DNA of 64,000 bases from CAZJLP01 sp964546955 (GCA_964546955.1 CAZJLP010000012.1:44107-108106); one strand, 5' to 3'; positions 43,881 through 53,493 are shown, counted from the stretch's first letter. Made by a program: numbers and translations. Notes: generated by a model from the letters alone, not told the origin.

Positions 43881-46727
43881 ATGAATCTCCACTCCAAACG
43901 CGGCTCGGCACTCTTGGTTACTGTCGGTATCATCATGATCCTGGCCGTCCTCGCCGGCTCCATGATCAACTATGGCGTGCAAGAGCGAAAACTGAACGAA
44001 CGCCACCGTCTGCTTCTGCGAGCACGCAACATGAGCGAAAATGTCTCGGTCTACGCAGCCGAGCAGCTGACCGTGAAGCTCAGTCGCTTGCGGACGACTC
44101 AGCAGATGGCGTTCACCACAGGGTCGAACCAAATTTACCTTCCTCCGGATAGCGTCATGTCGACCGGCTTTACCGGGCCCAGCGATGTCGAAGTGTACGC
44201 GGGAATCACCAGTTCGAGCGCATTGGCGGAAGTGACCGACGTCGCTGACAATTATTTCAGTCTTTACGTAAGCCGTGCGACCGCGCCCGTCATCTCCAAG
44301 GCGTACGCTACGCATGCCTCCATCGGTACCCTGACGGCCTACACACAGCACGATATTCAATTGTCGTTGGTGCCGCTGTTTCAGTTTGCTATCTTCTACA
44401 ATATCGACCTCGAGTTCAGTCCGGGTGTTGACATGACGATCACGGGCCCGGTTCACACGAACGGTAACTTGATCGCTCGAAACCAGACTGGGTTTTCCAA
44501 CACGGTTGCTTTTCAGGACCGCACCACGGCCGCGCTCGGTTTTTACGCCAATACCACTCACAAGGGTAAGATTTACATGGATACGGGTTCGTCGGACGAT
44601 GGCCCGGGGGGCGGCGGCGCGCTCAACTTTCAAAGCCCTTCACCGAGTTCGACGGTGACCAATATCAATAGCGGCACGATTTGGCGCGACCACAAGTGGG
44701 GCACCGGTTCGGAAACCACGAGCACCCAAAACAGCTTTAGCAGTTGGTCGACTTCGACTTACGCCGGCAATCTCCGCACCTCCGTGCATGCGGTGAAACC
44801 GCTTTACCCGCCGGGAGTAGATGCCACGACACCGGCCGCGCAGAATCCCGGACGCCGGATCATCAAGCCCGCGGCGAGCGATGACAGCGCCAAACTCAAA
44901 GAAGAAAAAGTAGCGCGCAAAGCGGGCCTTTATATCGTGGTCAACCCCGACGACGATACGCGGAACGGCATCCTGCCCGATACGACGACGGTAAGCATGC
45001 CTGGACGATCCTACCGGTGTTGGTTGAACACGGTCGATACATCCGGCAATCACACCTTGACCGAGGTCGTATTGCCGGGCCAGCCCAGCTACGGGGCGAG
45101 CAACGGAACGCGCAATAATTTGCCCAACCGCTACACGGATCTGACAGCGATCTTGTCCAACCAGGTACTGCGTATTCCGGATAGTGGACGAGCCACGGAC
45201 AAAGCCGTTGGCCATGAACTTGGCACGCCATCCACTGCTCACGCTTTGCTGGCGCAACCGGCTGGCTATCCGACAAGCATGCCCACAGCGGCTCCCTTTG
45301 TACTGACACAAACGACCACGACTGTTCTGCCCCATGGGTTCTTCTTCGATCTGCGGCGCGCGACGAACAGCAACGGCTATCCCTTTAGTCGTACCAGCGC
45401 CACCTTTGCTCCGCGTCCAATCGCCAAGATCGACTTCGACTGGCTTCGCTTCAAATTCATGGTCGAGCGCACCGTCAATGGAGCGACCGTGAGCAGCGCG
45501 AGTTATTGGCCGAACTTTCCTCGCGACTATAGCACCGCGGCCGGTGCCTGGAATCGCGGAAACGCGCTTTCGGTGGCGGACCAGTGGGCCTCGTTTATCT
45601 ATAATCCCGCCGCTGTGACACGGACATTTAATTTGGGCGTCAATCACCCGGCGGCAAGCGGCAGTCACACGAACTTCCCGATCATCGGTACCAACTACGG
45701 CGGAGTTCCGGCCACTTACACGTCCGACCCCTTCAAATTGTATTACGCTTCCGGTGCCGCAGTTCCCGCGAGCGCGCTGGTGAGCACCTCCACCGCTAGT
45801 CCGTGGTTCGACGGGATCACCGTCTATATCCATTCGGTCGATGCCGAGGTTCTCACTGAAACCGCGACGGGCGTGCGCAACCGCATGGATTCTGGAGTCC
45901 GCTTTTGGAATGGCCGCGGTCCGCTGGTCTCCTTGAACGGGGTGACCTACCCCGCGCGCACCGGCTCCAATGTCGCGACGAACGATTGCGCCTACATCGT
46001 CGGGCACTACAATGCCGACGGCACGATCGTTTCGAACAGCGCGGCGACCGGCACAGGCACAGGCTACAGCGGTCGGTTCCCTGATTCGACCACCGAGAAA
46101 CTAACGGTGGTGAACGCCGATGCCATTACGATCCTTTCCCAGCCTACGTTCGAAGCTGCTGGTGGCACGTACCGCCAGAACGGCGGTTGGAACGATGCTT
46201 TGAGCGGACATCGCCGCGATAACGCTTATGCTTGGTCTGCCAGCTGGGCGACCACCAATCCGAGCGATACGAATCGCCAGGACGGCATTGCCCAATCCTT
46301 GCCGATCGGGCTGATGCCGAATGTCAATGATGGGGGAGCCATCAATAGGACCGAGAAGTTTGGTCCGACCGTCACCGAGGTCTCAAGTTGTCTGTTGACC
46401 GGCATCGTTGAGACCACGAGCCAGCAAACGAGCGGAGGCGTCCACAACTTCCCGCGCATGCTCGAAGGTTGGGGCGGCACCGGTCTTTACATCCGCGGTT
46501 CGATGGTCGCGATGTTCCGCAGCGAAGTAGGCACCGAGCCATGGAGCATCCGAATCTACCACGCTCCCGGCCGCTATTGGGGTTTCCACGAATCTCTAAA
46601 AGCAGTCGATCACGACGTTCCGCTCGAGCCGATCGTGGCCACCGCCGAACGCCAGCGATACTACGAGATCACTGCCGCTGAATATGCGACGAAGAAGGCG
46701 CAGATCCTCGCGCTGCCGGTTCCTTAA
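43881..46727 (+). CDS. Large PilX/GspK-like cassette protein
   Basis: A 948-residue protein starting 4 nt after the previous stop. The N-terminus is RGSALLVTVGIIMILAVLAG, as in PilX and in Verru_Chthon cassette protein A; there is no TLxE. The large rest is a beta-rich, Thr/Ser/Asn/Gly-heavy passenger with an internal segment about GLYIVVNPDDDTRN. It is likely an exported surface or secretion-tip protein, anchored by the N-terminal helix. The three genes end at a strong terminator. Confidence 0.82.
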   Translation: MNLHSKRGSALLVTVGIIMILAVLAGSMINYGVQERKLNERHRLLLRARNMSENVSVYAAEQLTVKLSRLRTTQQMAFTTGSNQIYLPPDSVMSTGFTGPSDVEVYAGITSSSALAEVTDVADNYFSLYVSRATAPVISKAYATHASIGTLTAYTQHDIQLSLVPLFQFAIFYNIDLEFSPGVDMTITGPVHTNGNLIARNQTGFSNTVAFQDRTTAALGFYANTTHKGKIYMDTGSSDDGPGGGGALNFQSPSPSSTVTNINSGTIWRDHKWGTGSETTSTQNSFSSWSTSTYAGNLRTSVHAVKPLYPPGVDATTPAAQNPGRRIIKPAASDDSAKLKEEKVARKAGLYIVVNPDDDTRNGILPDTTTVSMPGRSYRCWLNTVDTSGNHTLTEVVLPGQPSYGASNGTRNNLPNRYTDLTAILSNQVLRIPDSGRATDKAVGHELGTPSTAHALLAQPAGYPTSMPTAAPFVLTQTTTTVLPHGFFFDLRRATNSNGYPFSRTSATFAPRPIAKIDFDWLRFKFMVERTVNGATVSSASYWPNFPRDYSTAAGAWNRGNALSVADQWASFIYNPAAVTRTFNLGVNHPAASGSHTNFPIIGTNYGGVPATYTSDPFKLYYASGAAVPASALVSTSTASPWFDGITVYIHSVDAEVLTETATGVRNRMDSGVRFWNGRGPLVSLNGVTYPARTGSNVATNDCAYIVGHYNADGTIVSNSAATGTGTGYSGRFPDSTTEKLTVVNADAITILSQPTFEAAGGTYRQNGGWNDALSGHRRDNAYAWSASWATTNPSDTNRQDGIAQSLPIGLMPNVNDGGAINRTEKFGPTVTEVSSCLLTGIVETTSQQTSGGVHNFPRMLEGWGGTGLYIRGSMVAMFRSEVGTEPWSIRIYHAPGRYWGFHESLKAVDHDVPLEPIVATAERQRYYEITAAEYATKKAQILALPVP

Positions 46728-46748
46728 GCACTGATCCTTTTGAAGAGC

Positions 46749-46779
46749 AAAACCTCGCCTGTACTGGGCGAGGTTTTTT
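46749..46779 (+). terminator. Rho-independent terminator of the prepilin cassette
   Basis: AAAACCTCGCC, 7-nt loop, GGCGAGGTTTTTT, 21 nt after the stop. Confidence 0.95.
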
Positions 46780-46982
46780 ATTGCCCGTCTGTGCAGCTGC
46801 AGGTGTTTTCCCAATCCTTGGGACACAGAGGTCGGGCGAAGGAACACGGAAGGTGAAAGAGGAAGCGGCGTTAGAGGTGCTCCCACGGATGTGAGCTGTA
46901 GCTTGGATGGCTTTGCGGGCACTTAGTCTCCGCGTGCTTTGTGTCTGCACTCCGTGATCTTTATGTCACCCTCTGTGCAGAA

Positions 46983-47016
46983 AGCCCGCCGGTGGAAAGA
47001 ATCCGCGCGGCGGGCT
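46983..47016 (-). terminator. Probable terminator of the PepSY-like gene
   Basis: AGCCCGCCG (46983-46991) pairs with CGGCGGGCT (47008-47016). On the minus strand it is followed by TTTCT. It lies 45 nt downstream of the stop at 47061. The remaining 46780-46982 holds no gene. Confidence 0.7.
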
Positions 47017-47060
47017 GCCAACCGTTCTATCGAGAGGGACGTTAACGGGTCATCGACTCA

Positions 47061-47963
47061 TTACCGTTTGGAGGCTCTGTCGTCTTTTACGACGGTACCG
47101 TCCTCGGCGATGTGGAGTTGGAATTTGCCTTGGGTGTCCTTCACCTCGACTTCATACACCGTGCGACCGGTGCGGACTTCCTTGTCGATGTCCACAATCT
47201 GGCGGTCGGCGACCTCGCGGCGGATCGTGTCCTGCACGGCCGAAGGCGTGTCTTCCAGCTGTGTACCCATGAAGAGGCTCTTAGCGCGTTTGCCGGTCGT
47301 CGATGTCATCGCGGTATTTTCCGATTTCACCACCGTGCCGTCTTCAGAAATATGGAGCTGAGCATTCCGGCCCGATTGGCGGAATTCGACTTCATACACC
47401 GTTTGGCCGTTGTGGGTTTCGCGGTCGATGTCGGCGATGTCTCGGCCTTGAGACTGCGCTTGGATGGTGGAGCGGACGGCGGCGGGCACATCCTCGAGCT
47501 TGGTGGACATTGCGGTCGCGGCGGCGCTCATTTCTCCCTCTGCGTTACGCACCGCGCGCGACGTTTCCTTGCGAACGGCACGTGCGTCGTCGCGCACGGC
47601 ATCGCTCACGTTGTCGCTCGTGCGACGGGCGCCGTCACGGACGTTATCGCGCGTGGCGCGAGCCTCGTCGCTCACTGCGGCCGAGGTGTCGCTGGCCGAT
47701 CGATTGGCACGGATGATCGTGCCGTCTTCGGCGACACGCAGCCGGGGATTGATCGCGTTGTTGCGCTCGTATTCCACGTCGTAGACGGTCCGGCCGTCGA
47801 CCGTCTTCTTGGTGACTTCCTTCACGGCAGATGAGCTGCCTGAAGCCTCGATCGCGCGCTGAACGGGCGCGGGTGTCTGTCGCAGTTCAACGCGTTCATC
47901 GGCGGAACTGATATTGAAGGCAGCGAGGAACGCTGCGCCAAGGATATAGGGTTTTACTTTCAT
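47061..47963 (-). CDS. Exported protein with three PepSY-like beta repeats
   Basis: A 300-residue protein from ATG 47963 (ATG 47972 possible), with a signal peptide (PYILGAAFLAAFNISSADER). Three repeats of a beta motif with the same ending are visible: VYDVEYERNN..AEDGTIIR, VYEVEFRQSG..SEDGTVVK, VYEVEVKDTQ..AEDGTVVK. Between repeats 1 and 2 lies a charged helix (RATRDNVRDGARRTSDNVSD). This matches PepSY-like (BLIP-type) folds, which often inhibit or bind secreted proteins. Ligand is unknown. Confidence 0.82.
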   Translation of the reverse strand: MKVKPYILGAAFLAAFNISSADERVELRQTPAPVQRAIEASGSSSAVKEVTKKTVDGRTVYDVEYERNNAINPRLRVAEDGTIIRANRSASDTSAAVSDEARATRDNVRDGARRTSDNVSDAVRDDARAVRKETSRAVRNAEGEMSAAATAMSTKLEDVPAAVRSTIQAQSQGRDIADIDRETHNGQTVYEVEFRQSGRNAQLHISEDGTVVKSENTAMTSTTGKRAKSLFMGTQLEDTPSAVQDTIRREVADRQIVDIDKEVRTGRTVYEVEVKDTQGKFQLHIAEDGTVVKDDRASKR

Positions 47964-48161
47964 ACGCGCCATAGACACGGCCGCGGGCAAAGCGTTAGTA
48001 GGGGAATGTCCGAGATAGACGCTCCGGTCTTTCAACCACGGGCAGGCAGCGGGTTTGCAACAACGGGGCCGGGCGGTCGAGCAGACAGGCGGGCTGGGCG
48101 CAGCCGCTGGGAAGCTCTATTCCCTTGAAGCCGCACGACGAGCGGCGAGAGTGCTCGGCGC

Positions 48162-49586
48162 ATGTCAGCCGAGCCTTCAGCGAGAGAAGTCTCTCCTCCC
48201 AGCCCTTCCTTTTGGCGGAGCGTTTTACAGTCCCTCAAAGGAGAACAGCATGACTATACGGCGCTCGGGTTGAACCGCGCCGTTATCCTCCTGGCAGTGC
48301 CCATGGTGCTGGAGATGTTGATGGAATCGCTCTTCGCGGTAGTTGACGTGTTTTGGGTTTCCCAACTCGGGAAAAACGCGGTGGCCGTGATCGGACTGAC
48401 AGAGTCGTTGATGACGCTCATCTATGCGGTCGCGATCGGCATGTCCGTGGCCGCGGGTGCCATTATTTCCCGCCGGATTGGGGAGAAAGAACCAGAACGC
48501 GCGGCGCAGGCGGCCGGACAGGTGCTCATTCTGGGGCTGTCCGTGTCGCTCGCGATCGGCGGCCTCATGGGTTATTTCGCACCGGACATTCTGAGATTGA
48601 TGGGAGCGGAGCCGGAAATCGTGGCTCAAGGCACGGCCTTCGCGCGCATCATGCTGGGAGGGAACGCAACGGTGTTTCTGATTTTTCTGATCAATGCCGT
48701 GTTTCGGGGGGCCGGCGATGCGGTGATTGCGATGCGAACGTTGTGGCTCGCCAATGCGCTCAACATCGCGCTCGGTCCCTGTTTTATTTTCGGAGTCGGA
48801 CCGATTCCAGCGATGGGAGTGACCGGAGCGGCCGTGGCGACGAACATCGGGCGAGGCCTGGGAGTATGCTATCAGCTTTGGCACCTAGCGGGTTCGCACA
48901 GTCGAATCAAAATCAGAGCCCGGCACCTCAAACCCGACCTCGCATTGATCGCGGCCATCATGAACACGGCGCGGAACGGAATCCTGCAGTTCTTGATCAG
49001 CACGACCAGCTGGGTCGGCGTGTTCAAGATTCTTGCCGTGTTTGGCAGCACCGCCATGGCGGGCTACACGATCGCGATTCGCGTGGTGATCTTTGCTTTG
49101 ATGCCCGCCTGGGGCCTCGCGAATGCCGCGGCTACATTGGTCGGACAAAACCTCGGCGCCCAGAAACCCGATCGAGCGGAAGAAGCGGTGCGGATTGCGA
49201 GTCGCTTCAATGTCATGGTGCTCGGTGTCGTGGGACTTGTTTTCGTAATTTTTGCCGGACCGATCGTGCGCATCTTCTCCGTGGAAGGTGAAGTCGTCTG
49301 GCATGGGACGCTGGCGCTCCGCATCATCAGCCTCGGCTTTCCTCTTTACGCTGCGGGGATGTGCCTGGAGGGCGCTTTCAATGGCTCGGGAGACACCTGG
49401 ACGCCGACCAAACTCAATTTCTTCTGTTTTTGGCTGGGACAAGTGCCGCTCGCATGGCTCCTCGCGCAGCCCTTAGGGCTGGGCGCGCTGGGAGTCTACA
49501 TCGCCATTCCGGTATCGTTTTCCGTCCTGGCGTTGTGGAGCCGTGTCTTGTTCAAACGCGGCCACTGGAAATCGCAGAAGGTTTAA
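48162..49586 (+). CDS. MATE family multidrug/cation efflux transporter
   Basis: A 474-residue membrane protein with about 12 hydrophobic helices in two related halves (AVPMVLEMLMESLFAVVDVF opens half 1). Typical MATE motifs: VSQLGKNAVAVIGLTESLMT and QNLGAQKPDRAEEAV. It should export organic cations, drugs or metabolites using a sodium or proton gradient. It is divergent from the PepSY-like gene with about 200 nt between; the start at 48162 is not certain. Confidence 0.93.
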   Translation: MSAEPSAREVSPPSPSFWRSVLQSLKGEQHDYTALGLNRAVILLAVPMVLEMLMESLFAVVDVFWVSQLGKNAVAVIGLTESLMTLIYAVAIGMSVAAGAIISRRIGEKEPERAAQAAGQVLILGLSVSLAIGGLMGYFAPDILRLMGAEPEIVAQGTAFARIMLGGNATVFLIFLINAVFRGAGDAVIAMRTLWLANALNIALGPCFIFGVGPIPAMGVTGAAVATNIGRGLGVCYQLWHLAGSHSRIKIRARHLKPDLALIAAIMNTARNGILQFLISTTSWVGVFKILAVFGSTAMAGYTIAIRVVIFALMPAWGLANAAATLVGQNLGAQKPDRAEEAVRIASRFNVMVLGVVGLVFVIFAGPIVRIFSVEGEVVWHGTLALRIISLGFPLYAAGMCLEGAFNGSGDTWTPTKLNFFCFWLGQVPLAWLLAQPLGLGALGVYIAIPVSFSVLALWSRVLFKRGHWKSQKV

Positions 49587-49611
49587 ATTTTTCAGGGGGC
49601 AACTCACGCCG

Positions 49612-49709
49612 AAAGGTGGAGCCCGCCTTCCACGGCGGGCTATTGGGTGTCGCCAGCCTTCACAGGCGGATATCCCTAGGCAACCTGCCGGGACGGCAGG
49701 TTCCACCTT
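49612..49709. repeat. Facing pair of REP-like palindromes
   Basis: The left unit AAAGGTGGAGCCCGCC (49613 on, arm returning GGCGGGC) and right unit CAACCTGCCGGGACGGCAGG (49681-49700, then TTCCACCTTT) are hairpins in opposite orientation, about 40 nt apart. GGTGGA and TCCACC mark the outer ends. Confidence 0.85.
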
Positions 49710-49747
49710 TGCTGGGAGCAGAGGGACAAGCGCACCTTGTGCCTGGA

Positions 49748-50446
49748 CTACCGCCCGGCTTCACGGCCGGAGGAGAAGGGCTTTCGTTTGAGTTCCTTTG
49801 CGTCTTCTTCGTTCTCAGGGGTGCCCAGTTTTGGGCTGGCGCCTTCCACGCCTTCGCCCTTGAGGGAGCGGTCGGGAATTTCGTCAGTTGCTTCGTCGGT
49901 CGGGGTCGACGCCGCAGCGGCTTCTTCCTCTTCGTCGTCCTCCTCGTCTTCGTCCGATTCCTCCGCTTCCGCTTCGTCGTTGCTGCTGGAGCGAGCGATC
50001 TCGGTCAGCTTCTCGTCGGCCTCTTTTTCCTCTTCGAGGATGTCTTCGAGAAGGTCGGCTGCATCGGTGTTGTCGAGCAGTTCGGCCCATTCGTACAAGC
50101 AACCGTACGAAGCGATCTCGTAATGCTCTACTTTTTGCGCGGCTGAAATGAGGGCGGCATTGAGCGCGGGAGAACCTTTAAACTCCTCGGCGATTTCGTC
50201 CGCTTCCTTCAGCAGGCCAACCGTGGCTTCGCAGGTTTTGGCGCGGACTTCCTCGCCGAAGGCCCCGAAGATTTCTTTGACCATCGTGATGTGGCCCTCG
50301 GTTTCTTCGAGGTGCGATTCGAAAGCATCCCGCAGGTCGGGATCGGTGGCGGCTTGGGCGAGTTTTGGCAGGGCTTTGGCGATGCGTTGTTCGGCATCGT
50401 ACATATCGGCGAGTTCGTCGAGAAAGAGGTCTTTGAGCGTTTTCAT
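49748..50446 (-). CDS. DUF892 (YciE/YciF-like) ferritin-like protein with acidic tail
   Basis: A 232-residue protein. Residues 1-155 match the DUF892 four-helix ferritin-like family: LKDLFLDELADMYDAEQRIA, LEETEGHITMVKEIF and EHYEIASYGCLYEWAELL, with Glu/His metal ligands. A strongly acidic low-complexity tail follows (EESDEDEEDDEEEE), then a Lys/Arg end. Family members are linked to stress and iron or peroxide handling; exact chemistry is unproven. It is monocistronic. The acidic tail is unusual for the family. Confidence 0.9.
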   Translation of the reverse strand: MKTLKDLFLDELADMYDAEQRIAKALPKLAQAATDPDLRDAFESHLEETEGHITMVKEIFGAFGEEVRAKTCEATVGLLKEADEIAEEFKGSPALNAALISAAQKVEHYEIASYGCLYEWAELLDNTDAADLLEDILEEEKEADEKLTEIARSSSNDEAEAEESDEDEEDDEEEEAAAASTPTDEATDEIPDRSLKGEGVEGASPKLGTPENEEDAKELKRKPFSSGREAGR

Positions 50447-50681
50447 AGGAGGAGCAGTTTGAATGCTCCCACACTATACCTCGAACCGTGCGTGCGCGGT
50501 ACCCGGCTAACGACGGTACGGGACCGAAGTTCTTCCCGGGAAGGCGAAGGGGGCGGATTCCCGGGGGCGGTTGCACGCGGCCGAAGCGGGGGAGCGGTCG
50601 ACGCGCGATTCGACGACGGCTTGACGAGACGCGCTCGCCCTCTCTCGTCCTCGAGCGCAGAGATTAACGCGCCAGGTGGGC
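50447..50681. other. Intergenic region between DUF892 gene and chemosensory operon end
   Basis: No gene supported. It must contain the DUF892 promoter near 50447-50550. No clear terminator for the operon is visible. Confidence 0.4.
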
Positions 50682-52508
50682 CTAAGCCACCGGTAGTTCG
50701 ATCCAGAAGCGGCTGCCTTTGCCGACTTCGGATTCGACGCCGCATGAGCCGTTCATTTGCTGCATGGCGCGGGCGACGATGGCGAGGCCGATGCCGGTGC
50801 CTTCCACGCTCTCGAGGTTGTTCAACCGCTCGAAAATTCCGAAGATTTTTTCGTGCGCGTGTGCCGGGACGCCGATGCCGTTGTCCTCGATCCAGATTCT
50901 CAGCCACTCGCGGGCGGTCGTGGTCGAGGGTTTTTCTCCAGTCGGAAAAGGGGATCCGGACGAGATCACTGCCTTCGTGGCGGAATGAAAAGGAGGACGC
51001 GTCGAGGGGGCGGGCAGGGTGGTCGAGGAACCGCGCAGCTCGCCGCGAATCGTAATCTTCGGAGCGATGCCGGGCGCCACGAATTTCATGGCGTTGTCGC
51101 AGAGGTTGGACAAGCACTGCTGCAAGAGGGTACGCTGGGCCCACGCGCGGCCGAGAGTGCCCTGCACGGTGAGGGCTTGATCTACCCTGGGGGTCATGAG
51201 GACCAGGTCGCGCAGAAGTTCGTCGACATCGACGGGTTCGAGTTGGAATGGCTCGTGGCCGATCTGGCTGAAAAGCAAGAGATCGCGGGTCAGGGCATCC
51301 AATCGATTGCCCGCGCGCTGCAGCCGGTCGACAATCATCCGGCCCTCAGGAGGCAGGAGATGCCCGAAGTCGCTGGTGAGGACCTCGGCGTAGCCTTTGA
51401 GGGAGCGAATTGGCGCGCGCAGATCGTGGGCGATCGTGTAGGAGAAGCTTTCGAGCTGCACAATGGTGTCATGCAGCCGCAGGGTGCGTTCGCTCACCTT
51501 CGATTCGAGAATTTCGGCGTGTTCACGCAGGCGTTGTTCCGCCTTCCGCAGCAGCGATTCGCGTTTGGCGCGATCCATCGCTATCGCGATGTACTGGGCG
51601 AGCGTCGTGAGGAAACTGACTTCGTCGGGTGCGAAATTTTCGCGGCTGTAGCTGGCCACGGCCATGGTGCCGAGGAGTTCACCCGCGATCAACAGCGGAA
51701 AACAGCAGAAGAGGCGGATGCCCCCGGCCCGCAATTCCTGGTATCTCGGATCGGCGTTCGATTGCAGGCTTGGCACCAACGTCGCTTCCCGTTTGTCGGT
51801 TGACGGTCCGCACGGACCCTCGCCGAGGTTGAAGCGAAGAAGCGATTCCTTCTGCTTGGGGCCAAGACCAGCCGCCGTGCTGAGCACGAGCGACTGGGAG
51901 GGCACGTCGAAGATATGATTGAAGTATGCCTCGATCCGGAGAGACGGCGCTATCGTCGGGAACAGATCGGCCACATCTTTCATTGGATCAGCGGATTGCA
52001 GGAGGATGCCAAGCGCGGTCGACAGAAGCCGATCATGCTCCTGCTGGCGCTGCAGAGCCACCGCTTGGTGTTCGCGCTCGGTTACGTCTTCGATGATCGT
52101 GATCGTGCCCACCACGAGTTCGCCGCTGGGCAAAGGGGCGATGCGGACCGTCTGCAGCATCTGGGCGGGGGCTCCCGTGGAAACGATTGCCGGAAACGGA
52201 AGGAGAAAGCGGTGAAGCGCAGCCGAAAGCAAACTGACCTCTCCCCCAAGGGCCCGCCGGTAGCGTTCGTCCAATCGCCGCGTTTCGACGTCGGGGAAGA
52301 CCTCCAGCAGATTACGGCCTATGACCTGGTCGGCGGAGAGTCCGCTATGAATGGAGAGCCACCGGTTCCAACTTTGGATCCTCAGGGTGCCATCGGTAGT
52401 GAAAATACCGTATGGAGCGATCTCCTCCATCCAGGACAATAGCGCGTCGCGCGCGCTGAATGGATCGCGCGGATGGTCGAACGGTGCATCCTCGTGGAGC
52501 GGAATCAT
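50682..52508 (-). CDS. PAS-GAF sensor histidine kinase, last gene of the chemosensory operon
   Basis: A 608-residue soluble kinase from ATG 52508, whose ATGA overlaps the cheC stop. Domains: PAS (about 20-145; MEEIAPYGIFTTDGTLRIQS), GAF (160-315; GEGPCGPSTDKREATLVPSL), HisKA with His361 (SYTIAHDLRAPIRSLKGYAE), and HATPase_c (N box LSNLCDNAMKF, G1 IEDNGIGVP, G2 EGTGIGLAI). This bacteriophytochrome-like layout has no membrane helix and no receiver. Its placement suggests it feeds phosphate into the same network, perhaps to the first-gene regulator. That link is inference. Confidence 0.93.
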   Translation of the reverse strand: MIPLHEDAPFDHPRDPFSARDALLSWMEEIAPYGIFTTDGTLRIQSWNRWLSIHSGLSADQVIGRNLLEVFPDVETRRLDERYRRALGGEVSLLSAALHRFLLPFPAIVSTGAPAQMLQTVRIAPLPSGELVVGTITIIEDVTEREHQAVALQRQQEHDRLLSTALGILLQSADPMKDVADLFPTIAPSLRIEAYFNHIFDVPSQSLVLSTAAGLGPKQKESLLRFNLGEGPCGPSTDKREATLVPSLQSNADPRYQELRAGGIRLFCCFPLLIAGELLGTMAVASYSRENFAPDEVSFLTTLAQYIAIAMDRAKRESLLRKAEQRLREHAEILESKVSERTLRLHDTIVQLESFSYTIAHDLRAPIRSLKGYAEVLTSDFGHLLPPEGRMIVDRLQRAGNRLDALTRDLLLFSQIGHEPFQLEPVDVDELLRDLVLMTPRVDQALTVQGTLGRAWAQRTLLQQCLSNLCDNAMKFVAPGIAPKITIRGELRGSSTTLPAPSTRPPFHSATKAVISSGSPFPTGEKPSTTTAREWLRIWIEDNGIGVPAHAHEKIFGIFERLNNLESVEGTGIGLAIVARAMQQMNGSCGVESEVGKGSRFWIELPVA

Positions 52509-53125
52509 CCCGTCTGCTGGCTTTCCCATTTCTCGAGCTCCCGCAGGAGGCGATCGAGCGATGTGATGCCCAAAATGATGACCAGATAGCCGGTGACATT
52601 GCTGGCGCGCAGATGGAAACGCGTGTGGATCATAAGCCCATAGCTCAATTTTTCCTGCGACTCCAACGTGACCGACTCCAGCACGTGCTGCACGCTCTCG
52701 ACATGGAGACGGGGAACCGCGAACGAAACGTGCACGTGAAGAAGATTGCCGAAGACGCCGAGGCAGGCGTTGAGCAGGATATTGCCGACCTCGGTGATCA
52801 CCTCGCGCGCGCTCGAATCGAAACCGCGTTCGGCGGAGCGTTCTTCGTCGAAAAGCCGGCTCAGCATCAAAGCCGCCTTTTCGTCCAACAGCAGCAGAGC
52901 GTTGCCCGAGATGGGCCCGGTGAAGACTTGGTTGACGCTGGCAACCTCGCCTGCGATCACGTTTTCAAGCAGCGGAGCGATCTCCCTGATTTCATGCATC
53001 GCCACCTGAGGCACCTCGAGCGTGATGCGATAGCCGGTGAGTTCCGACAGAGCACCCGCAGCGCGGCCGTAGCCGATGTTGATCAGTTCGGTCAGCGCGT
53101 CCTTTTGGGTGAGCGTCAGGTCCAT
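52505..53125 (-). CDS. cheC: CheC-type phosphatase of CheY-P
   Basis: A 206-residue protein from ATG 53125. Two CheC active-site motifs of the form (D/S)x3Ex2Nx22P are sought. The first is exact: DALTELIN with Pro 23 residues after the Asn. The second is EVITEVGN with Pro at the same distance, but with Glu in place of Asp/Ser at the first position. CheC removes phosphate from CheY. No cheD gene is in the operon, although CheD normally stimulates CheC. It overlaps cheY by 10 nt and the kinase gene by 4. Confidence 0.88.
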   Translation of the reverse strand: MDLTLTQKDALTELINIGYGRAAGALSELTGYRITLEVPQVAMHEIREIAPLLENVIAGEVASVNQVFTGPISGNALLLLDEKAALMLSRLFDEERSAERGFDSSAREVITEVGNILLNACLGVFGNLLHVHVSFAVPRLHVESVQHVLESVTLESQEKLSYGLMIHTRFHLRASNVTGYLVIILGITSLDRLLRELEKWESQQTG

Positions 53126-53493
53126 GTGGTACCCCCGCCTAAAACGGTTGAAATAATGGACGGAAGTTTTTGCCGATTGATCGGCTTGTTCACGAATGCC
53201 GCAGCTCCAGCGGCTCGGGCCTGCTCGACGGTGGAGGTTTGAATGTCCGCCGTGGCAACGATGACGCGGACCTCGGGGTTGAGCTCCCGGAGTTTCGTGA
53301 GCACCTCCAGGCCGTACATTCCGGTCATGACCATATCCAGAATGACCAAGTGGTGACGATTCAGGAAATAACGCTCGAGGGCTTGTGCACCGTCGGTCGC
53401 TTCTTCGACTTCGCAGCCCAATTCTTCGAGAATCGAGCGAACGGTGCGTCGCGCGAGGGAGGAATCGTCCACAAGGAGAACTTTGGTGCTCAT
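53116..53493 (-). CDS. cheY: CheY-type single-domain response regulator
   Basis: A 125-residue receiver with no output domain. Phosphorylation site Asp53 (LVILDMVMTGMYG), acidic pocket (LLVDDSSL), Thr in IVATADIQ and Lys in VNKPINRQ are all in place. It is the likely output of the CheA kinase and the target of the adjacent CheC. Its start overlaps cheB by 4 nt. Confidence 0.92.
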   Translation of the reverse strand: MSTKVLLVDDSSLARRTVRSILEELGCEVEEATDGAQALERYFLNRHHLVILDMVMTGMYGLEVLTKLRELNPEVRVIVATADIQTSTVEQARAAGAAAFVNKPINRQKLPSIISTVLGGGTTWT

